Positions 8,601 through 13,716 of a DNA stretch of 13,716 nucleotides are shown in pieces. Source of the stretch: CAIOZW01 sp049318845 (GTDB taxonomy: Bacteria > Acidobacteriota > Blastocatellia > RBC074); contig JBMOFH010000082.1 of NCBI GenBank assembly GCA_049318845.1, positions 1 to 13,716 of the forward strand, written 5' to 3'. The notes beneath the pieces are model-generated. The model was not told the origin of the DNA, searched no databases, and was given only the letters and a program-made list of their open reading frames with translations. Position 1 is the stretch's first letter; the number at the start of each line of letters is the position of its first letter. The position numbers and the translations under genes are program-made.

Positions 8601-8884
8601 CGTCACGGGCACTCAGCGAGGGCGGGGCAACGCTGCGTGAGCGGATCGGCTGGGCCTTCGCGCAGGCAACCGGGCGTCGGCCGACGGCGGCGGAGGAGCA
8701 GGTTCTGCTCGATCTCCATCAGAAAAGCCTGGTCGCATTCAACGCCAATCCGGTTGGTGCGCGCAGTCTGACTTTGGTTGGCGATGCGACCGCCGGACGC
8801 GGGCTTCCACCGGTGAAGCTGGCGGCGATGGCAACGGTCACACGGGCGATTCTCAACCTTCACGAGACGATTACACGGAATTGA
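5645..8884 (+). CDS. PSCyt1-DUF1549-DUF1553 cytochrome-like exported protein, module 2
   Basis: A 1079-residue paralogue of the 1008-4061 product with the same domain order. The N-terminus has a hydrophobic core at about 10-23 and possible cleavage after VAA at 32-34. The PSCyt1 domain has CFRCH at 53-57 and MPPE at 110-113. DUF1549 follows, ending near a second CxxCH, CAECH, at 350-354. The middle region contains AIDGDARTGW at 576-585, matching the discoidin-like motif of the first copy. DUF1553 runs from about 762 to 1035 and includes PTHPELLDWL. The linker after the heme domain carries three 9-base tandem repeats giving AVP-AVP-PVP. The predicted role is an exported heme protein of unknown reaction, working with the DUF1501 protein that follows. 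The start at 5645 has only a weak upstream purine stretch (GAAGTGGG). The length difference from the first copy is mostly in the middle region and linker, and many residues differ, so the duplication is not recent. Confidence 0.93.
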   Translation: MRRARSYGKVCLLLVVLTALVAIKSTEWEEIVAADEPAVSFNRDIRPIFSDTCFRCHGPDKSGRKAGLRLDIRDEALRKTRSGVTPIVPGRPEESEIIRRIFSAEAAEVMPPEEAHKVLTAGQKQLIRRWVAEGAVYEGHWAYKPVARPAVPAVPPVPGGGPGAERIVNNPIDRFIQERLVSAGLVPSPEADRRTLIRRVTLDLTGIPPTEAEIAAFVDDRAPDAYARLVDRLLASPRYAEKQTMLWLDAVRYADTAGFHGDNTFPAWPYRDYVLKAFRSNMPFDRFTREQLAGDLISGATVDQKVASAYNRISRMSSEGGLQPVEYLAKYAADRVRTTSIVWLGATMGCAECHDHKFDPYLAKDFYSMKAFFADIRETGLVPSRGKEAWGSRMTLPTDEQRSRHALLTKDIETRRAGVRAAVTAMPDQAARLAGLEEAHKNGELAWRFQRPLTATATGGARTTIYNDRRLTVNQYLEGNLVSSEIDGDGLIVVDGENPDNSTYTVSLRPGAGEWTGLGIEVAQDESLPANRIARGADRFVVTEVEAEVEGSGKLGFALATSDGAGEWPENNAMNAIDGDARTGWGSSWEGGRGAFIALRFVKRLKTDGRMVLKVRLRQDSPLRRATIGRFRVALSNATHSWPDVQAKMKSPLGGLPNGLLKTLRMKPAERTEAQQKSLLDHLAWIDPAFEAQVVGIARLERDLEMLNSQIPQVVFTEATTPVETRILPRGNFLDETGEVVTPAIPVSFGRLESSGRRLTRLDLANWIVSRENPLTARVFANRMWRQFFGTGLSKTLDDLGSQGEWPTHPELLDWLAAEFMEPTLDGAAHGWDVRHLIRTIVMSHTYRQSSQPSSQKDDHDPDNRLLARQNRIRVDGEIVRDIALSLSGLLVEKFGGASIRPVQPERYLAALNFPQRDYSADRGPSLYRRGLYVHWQRTFLHPSLSTFDAPSREECTVNRVNSNTPLQALVLLNDPIFVESARVFASRALSEGGATLRERIGWAFAQATGRRPTAAEEQVLLDLHQKSLVAFNANPVGARSLTLVGDATAGRGLPPVKLAAMATVTRAILNLHETITRN
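6091..6117 (+). repeat. Three 9-base tandem repeats in coding sequence
   Basis: Units GGCAGTGCC (6091-6099), GGCAGTGCC (6100-6108) and GCCAGTGCC (6109-6117) are in phase with the reading frame and encode AVP-AVP-PVP. They form a proline-rich linker between the heme domain and DUF1549, absent from the paralogue upstream. Copy-number changes would keep the frame. Confidence 0.8.
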
Positions 8885-8913
8885 AGATGCGGCAACAGGA
8901 TGGTGGCTGGAAT

Positions 8914-10335
8914 ATGAAACTGGATGACATCACAAACGCAATCACGCGGCGGACATTTCTTGGTAATGGACTGGCAGGGCTCGGCTCGCTTGCACTAACT
9001 TCGATGCTTGATCGTCAGGTGCAGGCCGCGCCCGATCGCTGGCGCGGCGTCGTCAACCCGCTCCATCACGCCGCGAAGGCGAAGCGGGTGATATTTCTTT
9101 ACCAGGCTGGTGGCCCGTCGCAGTTCGAGACCTTCGACTACAAGCCGACGCTCGCCGCGATGCACGGCAAGCCGATGCCCGAGTCTTTTACGCGCGGGCA
9201 GCAGATCGCGCAGCTCCAGGGGCAGAAGCTGACCTGCTACGGTCCGCAGTTCAAATTCAGGCGGTTCGGCAAATCCGGCCAGGAGATCATGGAGCAGTTC
9301 ACCAACATTGGCAGCATCGCCGATGATGTCTGTATCATCCGGTCGATGTGGGGTGAGCAGATCAACCATGATCCGGCACACCAGTTGATGAATACCGGTT
9401 CGATCATCACCGGGCGGCCGAGCATGGGTTCGTGGCTCCTCTACGGTCTGGGTGCGGATACTGACAACCTGCCCGGCTTCGTGGTGTTGATGTCGCAGGG
9501 ACGCGGCGGACAGAACCAGCCGATCGCGAACCGGCAGTGGTCGGCAGGCTTTCTGCCGAGCAAGTTTCAGGGTGTCAAGCTCAACTCGATCGGTGATCCG
9601 GTACTCTATATCAATAATCCGCAGGGTCTCGGCAGTAAGACACAGCAGGATTCGATCGAGGCGATCAATCAGCTCAATCGGCTGCAGTACGACGCGACGA
9701 AGGATCCGGAGATTCTGACACGCGTTTCGCAGTATGAGATGGCCTTTCGGATGCAGGCATCGGTACCCGAACTGACGGATATGGGTAAAGAGCCGCAGTC
9801 GGTTCTGGATATGTATGGCGCGAAGCCTGGCGATGGTTCATTCGCTTCGAACTGTCTGCTTGCACGCCGGCTTGCGGAGCGCGGTGTCCGTTTCATTCAG
9901 CTCTATCACCGTGACTGGGATCATCACAATAACATTCCGGATAATCTGCCGCTCAAGGTTGAAGAGGTAGATCGGGCGACGGCGGCACTAATCCGCGACC
10001 TCAAACAGCGCGGGATGCTTGAAGATACTCTCGTCATCTGGGGTGGTGAGTTTGGCCGGACGCCGATGTCTCAGAGCGGAAACGGGCGCGATCATCACAT
10101 CAAGGCCTTTTCGTACATGATGGCTGGCGGTGGCATCAAGCCGGGGATCACCTGGGGCGCGACCGATGAGCTTGGCTATGCGGCCGTCGAGAATCCGGTC
10201 AGCGTCAGCGATCTCCACGCGACCATGCTTCACCTGCTCGGCGTCAACCACCTGCGGATGACGGTCAAATATCAGGGTATCGACGCGCGACTCACCAATG
10301 TCAGCGGAAACGTCGTCAAGGGGATACTTGCCTGA
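8914..10335 (+). CDS. DUF1501 family protein with Tat-type leader, module 2
   Basis: A 473-residue DUF1501 protein (alkaline phosphatase/sulfatase-like superfamily). From ATG 8914 the N-terminus has ITRRTFLGNG with RR at 12-13, then a hydrophobic stretch, AGLGSLALTSML, which is a good Tat leader. Family motifs are NTGSIITGRPSMGSWLLYG, WDHHNN from W335, and WGGEFGRTP at 376-384. The predicted role is exported hydrolase-like; the substrate is unknown. The frame is open further upstream. ATG 8887 (GGA 7 bases before it, 2 bases after the previous stop) and TTG 8881 (overlapping that stop) are alternatives that add 9 or 11 residues. I chose 8914 because it puts the RR motif at the usual distance from the start, but its Shine-Dalgarno is imprecise (AGGA at 8897-8900), so 8887 remains quite possible. 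Any of these implies translational coupling to the cytochrome-like gene. It is clearly paralogous to the product of 4071-5546. Confidence 0.92.
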   Translation: MKLDDITNAITRRTFLGNGLAGLGSLALTSMLDRQVQAAPDRWRGVVNPLHHAAKAKRVIFLYQAGGPSQFETFDYKPTLAAMHGKPMPESFTRGQQIAQLQGQKLTCYGPQFKFRRFGKSGQEIMEQFTNIGSIADDVCIIRSMWGEQINHDPAHQLMNTGSIITGRPSMGSWLLYGLGADTDNLPGFVVLMSQGRGGQNQPIANRQWSAGFLPSKFQGVKLNSIGDPVLYINNPQGLGSKTQQDSIEAINQLNRLQYDATKDPEILTRVSQYEMAFRMQASVPELTDMGKEPQSVLDMYGAKPGDGSFASNCLLARRLAERGVRFIQLYHRDWDHHNNIPDNLPLKVEEVDRATAALIRDLKQRGMLEDTLVIWGGEFGRTPMSQSGNGRDHHIKAFSYMMAGGGIKPGITWGATDELGYAAVENPVSVSDLHATMLHLLGVNHLRMTVKYQGIDARLTNVSGNVVKGILA

Positions 10336-10462
10336 GCCGGGATAATCCGAGACAGGTAATTGGCTATACAACCTGACCGCTTTACAAACCTGACGGGGCT
10401 TCGCACAACAGGCCGAAATTGAGATACAACTTCGACTAAACCGACGACAAGGGAGAGTGACC

Positions 10463-11815
10463 ATGGAGAGACGTGATTTCATTCGACAGGGAGCCGGCTT
10501 CGCTGTTGCTCCAGCGGTGCTGCGCCGTAATTATCGTTATAAAGAAGAGTTTGCCGATAAGCGGCCGCGAGTCGGGCTGATCGGATCCGGCTGGTACGGC
10601 AAGTGCGATCTGCTGCGACTGCTCCAGGTTGCGCCGGTCGATGTCGTCTCGCTCTGCGATGTCGACAAGAAGATGCTTGCCGATGCCGCAGAGATCGTCG
10701 CTTCGCGTCAGGAGTCGAAGAAGTCGCCGCGAACCTACGCCGATTACCGTGAGATGCTGAAGGAGAAGGATCTCGACATCGTCCTCGTCGCCACGCCCGA
10801 CCACTGGCACGCGCTGCCGATGATCGCCGCCTGCGAAGCCGGGGCCGACATCTACGTCCAGAAACCGATTAGTGTCGATATTGTCGAGGGGCAGGCGATG
10901 GTTGCCGCCGCGCGCAAACACGGCCGGGTCGTTCAGGTTGGCACGCAGCGCCGCTCGACCCCGCACCTGATCGAGGCGATCGACCAGATCATCAAGCCGG
11001 GACGGCTGGGCAAAATCGGCCTTGTCGAAATCTACTGCTATTACCATATGCGAACCCGCGAGAATCCGCCCGATACCGCGCCACCCGACAATCTCGATTA
11101 TGAGATGTGGACCGGCCCGGCACCGATGCGCCCCTACAACAAACTGGTTCATCCGCGAAGCTGGCGTGCGTTCAAGGAGTATGGCAATGGCATCATGGGT
11201 GATATGTGCATCCACATGCTCGACACTGTCCGCTGGATGCTCGACCTTGGCTGGCCGAAGAGCGTATCTTCCAACGGTGGAATCCTGATTCAGAAGCAGA
11301 GCAAGGCCAATATCCCGGATACCCAGACGGCGACCTTCGATTTTGAAGAGTTCCCGGTCATCTGGCAGCACAGAACCTATGGCACACCACCCGATCCAAA
11401 GTACCCCTGGGGCCTGACGATCTATGGCGAGAAGGGAACGCTCAAGGCGAGTGTCATGAGCTATGACTTCATCCCGGTCGACAATAAAGAGCAGCCGATC
11501 CATCGGGATGTCACCTACGAGTTTGAACAGTACCCGGTCGACCGGACGGAGAAGGATCTCGAACGTCACGTCGCACCGGCCATTCGCGGCCACATGCGCG
11601 ACCTCCTCAGCGCGATCGAGAAGCGCAGCCGCCCGGTTGCCGATATCGAGCAGGGCCACATCTCGACCGCAAGCTGTATCCTTGCTAATCACTCCCTGAC
11701 GCTTGGACGCACCCTTACCTGGGACGCAGCGAAGCAGGTGGTGGTCGGTGATCCGGCGGCGAATCGGCTCCTGGCACGTGCTTATCGCAAACCCTGGATT
11801 CACCCGAAGCCGTAA
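10463..11815 (+). CDS. Gfo/Idh/MocA-family NAD(P)-dependent oxidoreductase with RR leader
   Basis: A 450-residue protein. Residues 3-6 (RRDF, in MERRDFIRQG) form a twin-arginine-like motif. The Rossmann fold begins with GLIGSGWYG at 38-46, the dinucleotide-binding glycine pattern. VQKPIS contains K134, which corresponds to the catalytic lysine of the EKP motif; here the usual glutamate is glutamine (Q133). D247 and H251 in GDMCIHMLD match the conserved Asp/His of the C-terminal substrate domain. Family members oxidise or reduce sugars, inositols and related polyols with NAD(P); the substrate here cannot be read. ATG 10463 is chosen because GGGAG at 10451-10455 sits 7 bases upstream; GTG 10457 lies next to that site and is too close. 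The 127-base gap before it suggests it may have its own promoter, though no terminator ends the previous gene. Leader-bearing members of this family are common in planctomycetes and relatives. Confidence 0.92.
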   Translation: MERRDFIRQGAGFAVAPAVLRRNYRYKEEFADKRPRVGLIGSGWYGKCDLLRLLQVAPVDVVSLCDVDKKMLADAAEIVASRQESKKSPRTYADYREMLKEKDLDIVLVATPDHWHALPMIAACEAGADIYVQKPISVDIVEGQAMVAAARKHGRVVQVGTQRRSTPHLIEAIDQIIKPGRLGKIGLVEIYCYYHMRTRENPPDTAPPDNLDYEMWTGPAPMRPYNKLVHPRSWRAFKEYGNGIMGDMCIHMLDTVRWMLDLGWPKSVSSNGGILIQKQSKANIPDTQTATFDFEEFPVIWQHRTYGTPPDPKYPWGLTIYGEKGTLKASVMSYDFIPVDNKEQPIHRDVTYEFEQYPVDRTEKDLERHVAPAIRGHMRDLLSAIEKRSRPVADIEQGHISTASCILANHSLTLGRTLTWDAAKQVVVGDPAANRLLARAYRKPWIHPKP

Positions 11816-11857
11816 CATTGTTTGCCTTGGCCCTGGAGGGTCGTTATCATTACCAGC

Positions 11858-12130
11858 ATGGTTGCCAGAAGATTTATCATAACCGGGATGGTTCAGGGCG
11901 TCGGCTATCGCTTCTTCGCCATGCGTGTCGCTGCGCGACACCAGGTGCGCGGCACCGTTCGCAATCTCCCCGACGGCCGCGTCGAAGTCGTCGCCGAGGG
12001 CGACCGCGACGCAATGAACGAGTTCAAAAATGAGCTCCTCACCGGACCCACCGGGGCCACTGTAACCGATATCGACGAAGCCGATATTACCGTCACCAAT
12101 CGTTATCACGAATTTCGTATCGATCACTGA
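11858..12130 (+). CDS. acyP: Acylphosphatase
   Basis: A 90-residue protein, the normal length for acylphosphatase, which hydrolyses acyl phosphates such as acetyl phosphate or 1,3-bisphosphoglycerate in the cytoplasm. The active-site loop GMVQGVGYRFF (10-20) contains R18, the phosphate-binding arginine. N36 in GTVRNLPDG is the catalytic asparagine. The following DGRVEVVAEGD strand is typical. ATG 11858 gives the canonical N-terminus, but the only good Shine-Dalgarno, GGAGGG at 11835-11840, is 17 bases away, further than usual. The frame is open back to TTG 11822, which would add 12 residues unlike the family. Gaps are 42 bases from the oxidoreductase and 52 bases to apt, so it may be co-transcribed with either, although the functional link is not obvious. 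Confidence 0.93.
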   Translation: MVARRFIITGMVQGVGYRFFAMRVAARHQVRGTVRNLPDGRVEVVAEGDRDAMNEFKNELLTGPTGATVTDIDEADITVTNRYHEFRIDH

Positions 12131-12182
12131 TAGCGATAAGTATTTGCCAGTTTTTCCCATTCTTTAAGGAGACCAGAGAGGT

Positions 12183-12719
12183 ATGTCCAGTACCAACAAC
12201 GACGATCTGAAGAAGATCATCCGCGAAATCCCCGACTTTCCAAAGCCGGGAATTCTCTTCTATGACATCACAACCCTGCTCAAGGATGCCGCCGGGTTCC
12301 GCGCAGTGATCGATCGCCTGACTGAACATTTCCAGGGGCAGAAGGTCGATGCGGTTCTGGGCATCGAGGCGCGTGGTTTCATCTTCGGTCCGGCCCTCGC
12401 CTACCATCTCGGCGCCGGCTTCGTCCCTGTTCGCAAGCCGAAGAAGCTCCCCGCCGAAGTCGAGAGCTGGAGCTATGACCTCGAATACGGCCAGGATACC
12501 CTCGAGATCCACAAGGACGCCATCGGCGCCGGCCATAATGTCATCATTGCCGATGACCTGCTCGCTACCGGTGGCACTGCCGAAGCCGTCGTCAGGCTGG
12601 TCGAGAAACTGGGCGGGAATGTCGCCGGCCTCGCATTTGTCGTCGAACTGGAATTTCTTAGCGGACGGAACAAGCTCGCTGGCTACGATGTCTTTTCACT
12701 GCTAAAATATCAGGAGTAG
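12183..12719 (+). CDS. apt: Adenine phosphoribosyltransferase
   Basis: A 178-residue protein, full family length. It converts adenine and PRPP to AMP and pyrophosphate in cytoplasmic purine salvage. Visible motifs are the N-terminal IPDFPKPGILFYDITTLL, EARGFIFG from E62, VRKPKKLP in the flexible-loop region, and the PRPP-binding site ADDLLATGGTA with acidic pair D124-D125 and ATGGTA at 128-133. AAGGAG at 12166-12171 is the Shine-Dalgarno, 11 bases before ATG 12183. The stop codon is only 6 bases before the tRNA-Arg gene, so the apt transcript probably continues into the tRNA and ends at the terminator at 12817-12847. In that case RNase P cleavage would define the 3' end of the apt mRNA. Nothing is missing from the family's key residues. 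Confidence 0.96.
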   Translation: MSSTNNDDLKKIIREIPDFPKPGILFYDITTLLKDAAGFRAVIDRLTEHFQGQKVDAVLGIEARGFIFGPALAYHLGAGFVPVRKPKKLPAEVESWSYDLEYGQDTLEIHKDAIGAGHNVIIADDLLATGGTAEAVVRLVEKLGGNVAGLAFVVELEFLSGRNKLAGYDVFSLLKYQE

Positions 12720-12725
12720 ACGGTT

Positions 12726-12800
<75 letters not shown>

Positions 12801-12816
12801 TCAAATACATTCAACC

Positions 12817-12847
12817 CAGGCGGCGATCTTCGCCGCCTGTCCTTTTA
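12817..12847 (+). terminator. Rho-independent terminator after tRNA-Arg
   Basis: CAGGCGGCGA (12817-12826) and TCGCCGCCTG (12830-12839) form a perfect 10-bp G+C-rich stem with a TCT loop, followed by the T-rich tract TCCTTTTAT. It lies 17 bases after the tRNA and would end a transcript reading through apt and the tRNA. Confidence 0.88.
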
Positions 12848-12990
12848 TCAGGCAGCGACATAACCCAGATAGATCGATTCGATCCCCTGCCCAGTTCGTG
12901 ATAGATTCTCTTCAGTTGCCATTTGGGAATAGAAGTTCTCTCCTGGTTCGGTCACCCAAACAATTATCTGGTCACCGAGAGGAGATATCG

Positions 12991-13587
12991 ATGACCTACG
13001 ATCCTGCCATTCACCACCGTCGATCTATCAGGCTGAGGGGATATGATTACTCCCAGCCGGGGGCCTATTTTGTTACCCTCTGTACCCAGAAGAGGAAGCG
13101 ACTGTTCGGTAAGATTGTGAACGGGGAGATGAGGCTGAATGAAACTGGGCGGTTGGTGGCCAACCATTGGGAATGGTTGGCGGAGAAGTATTGCCGTGTG
13201 TTGCTTGATGAATATGTCGTCATGCCGAACCATCTGCACGGAATCATAGTGATCACAGATAGAACCATTGATGTTATGCAGAGAGCATCAGAAAAACCTG
13301 CCTTCCTGGAGAAGAGAAAACCAATCGGGAGATTGATTGGCGCCTTTAAGACGTTATCAACCAGTCAGATCAATCAATCATTGGCCACTAGTGGTAACCA
13401 ATTATGGCAGCGTGATTTCTGGGAGCACATCATTCGAAACGAGCACGAGTTGAATTTGATTCGGGCATATATTCGTAACAATCCCGCACAATGGTTCAAT
13501 GATTCATTAAAAGTAAAGCCGGAGGTGGCCGCATCATCTGAGATCAAGAGATCCTCTGGTGGTACCCTCAATTGGAACTGTCACTGA
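12991..13587 (+). CDS. REP-associated tyrosine transposase (RAYT, Y1/HUH type)
   Basis: A 198-residue single-domain protein of the IS200-like Y1 transposase family, RAYT branch. The N-terminus RRSIRLRGYDYSQPGAYFVTL is typical. The metal-binding HUH motif is H81-L82-H83 in MPNHLHGI. The catalytic tyrosine is Y160 in RAYIRNNP, preceded by the QRDFWEHIIRNEHEL block that marks the RAYT group. RAYTs nick and join single-stranded DNA at REP palindromes and are usually present as single, domesticated copies. ATG 12991 has GAGAGGAG at 12977-12984, 6 bases upstream; the open frame back to 12898 lacks this support. Codons are visibly more A+T-rich than in the genes to the left, suggesting acquisition from elsewhere. 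REP-like palindromes lie just downstream. The tRNA gene and its terminator lie upstream, so it needs its own promoter; none is clear in 12848-12990. All catalytic residues are intact. Confidence 0.95.
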   Translation: MTYDPAIHHRRSIRLRGYDYSQPGAYFVTLCTQKRKRLFGKIVNGEMRLNETGRLVANHWEWLAEKYCRVLLDEYVVMPNHLHGIIVITDRTIDVMQRASEKPAFLEKRKPIGRLIGAFKTLSTSQINQSLATSGNQLWQRDFWEHIIRNEHELNLIRAYIRNNPAQWFNDSLKVKPEVAASSEIKRSSGGTLNWNCH

Positions 13588-13588
13588 T

Positions 13589-13612
13589 AGGGGCGGTTCG
13601 TGAACCGCCCCT
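13589..13612 (+). repeat. REP-like palindrome, copy 1
   Basis: The arm GGGGCGGTTC (13590-13599) and its exact complement GAACCGCCCC (13602-13611) flank a GT loop, and A13589/T13612 extend the stem to 11 bp. It begins one base after the transposase stop codon (13585-13587). The preceding tetranucleotide is ATAG, one base off the GTAG seen at copy 2. As RNA it would also form a strong hairpin at the end of the transposase mRNA. Confidence 0.88.
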
Positions 13613-13676
13613 GCGCATGCCTCGAATAACACGGATACATTGGTTCGATCACCGGCTCCAACGAAATAACACGAAT
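13613..13676. repeat. Spacer between palindromes with two similar 16-base blocks
   Basis: The spacer contains CGAATAACACGGATAC (13623-13638) and CGAAATAACACGAATG (13662-13677), which align with few differences once one inserted A is allowed. They may be the decayed shoulder of a REP unit. No ORF is present. Confidence 0.5.
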
Positions 13677-13701
13677 GTAGGGGCGGTTCGTGAACCGCCC
13701 C
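13677..13701 (+). repeat. REP-like palindrome, copy 2, with GTAG at its foot
   Basis: The arm GGGGCGGTTC (13680-13689) and GAACCGCCCC (13692-13701) flank the same GT loop as copy 1. GTAG at 13677-13680 abuts the stem and matches the tetranucleotide that known RAYTs recognise beside REP hairpins. It is in the same orientation as copy 1 if ATAG/GTAG marks the foot. The remaining 15 bases to the window end show nothing. Confidence 0.88.
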
Positions 13702-13716
13702 AATGCCCGTATCAAA

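Noticed and set aside
10457..10462. A GTG start for the oxidoreductase.
   Set aside because: It overlaps the end of the purine-rich Shine-Dalgarno stretch, leaving no proper spacing; ATG 10463 has 7 bases.
10436..12160. A 574-codon open frame on the minus strand.
   Set aside because: It lies opposite two well-identified genes (oxidoreductase and acylphosphatase), has no recognisable motifs, and is the sort of long antisense frame that G+C-rich codon use produces.
12817..12839. The stem-loop as a third REP copy.
   Set aside because: Its arms differ from the GGGGCGGTTC arms, and it is followed by a T-rich tract after a tRNA gene, as expected of a terminator.
12898..12990. An N-terminal extension of the transposase to 12898.
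   Set aside because: The extra residues do not look like the family, whereas ATG 12991 has a strong Shine-Dalgarno at 12977-12984.
13589..13701. A two-unit CRISPR array.
   Set aside because: The repeats are complete palindromes with a 2-base loop next to a RAYT gene and there are only two copies. No cas gene is visible.

Overview
The window reads as a stretch of bacterial chromosome of roughly 60% G+C with dense, mostly plus-strand genes. Two features suggest a planctomycete or other PVC-superphylum bacterium, or an acidobacterium or similar lineage. One is the pairing of large PSCyt1/DUF1549/DUF1553 cytochrome-like proteins with DUF1501 proteins. The other is a Gfo/Idh/MocA oxidoreductase carrying a twin-arginine leader. 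Both are expanded in those groups. The sequence alone does not decide between them.

Layout. Positions 1-622 (minus strand) hold the N-terminal 207 residues of a Fic-family AMPylase-type protein that runs off the left edge. A 385-base gap (623-1007) separates it from a long plus-strand block. That block has two tandem modules of the same architecture. Module 1 is a 1017-aa PSCyt1-DUF1549-DUF1553 protein (1008-4061) followed after 9 bases by a DUF1501 protein (4071-5546). Module 2 is a 1079-aa paralogue (5645-8884) followed almost directly by a second DUF1501 protein (about 8914-10335). A 13-bp hairpin lies between the modules. A Gfo/Idh/MocA-family oxidoreductase follows (10463-11815). Together these five genes look like an exported catabolic or surface-acting set: heme-binding proteins with signal peptides, Tat-type alkaline-phosphatase-superfamily proteins, and a Tat-motif dehydrogenase. 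The substrate cannot be read from the sequence; sugars or sulfated polysaccharides are a guess based on the families.

The next genes are housekeeping: acylphosphatase (11858-12130), adenine phosphoribosyltransferase apt (12183-12719), and tRNA-Arg(CCU) starting 6 bases after the apt stop codon, closed by a strong intrinsic terminator (12817-12847).

The right end is mobile-element territory. It holds a complete REP-associated tyrosine transposase (RAYT, Y1/HUH type, 12991-13587), visibly more A+T-rich than its neighbours. Two copies of a perfect GGGGCGGTTC/GAACCGCCCC palindrome lie downstream (about 13589-13612 and 13677-13701), the first only a base or two after the transposase stop. This is the classic arrangement of a RAYT beside its own REP elements.

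I see no CRISPR array, prophage or complete insertion sequence. No wholly undescribed system is demonstrable. The most interesting points are the duplicated cytochrome/DUF1501 modules, the RAYT with its palindromes, and the apt-tRNA junction.
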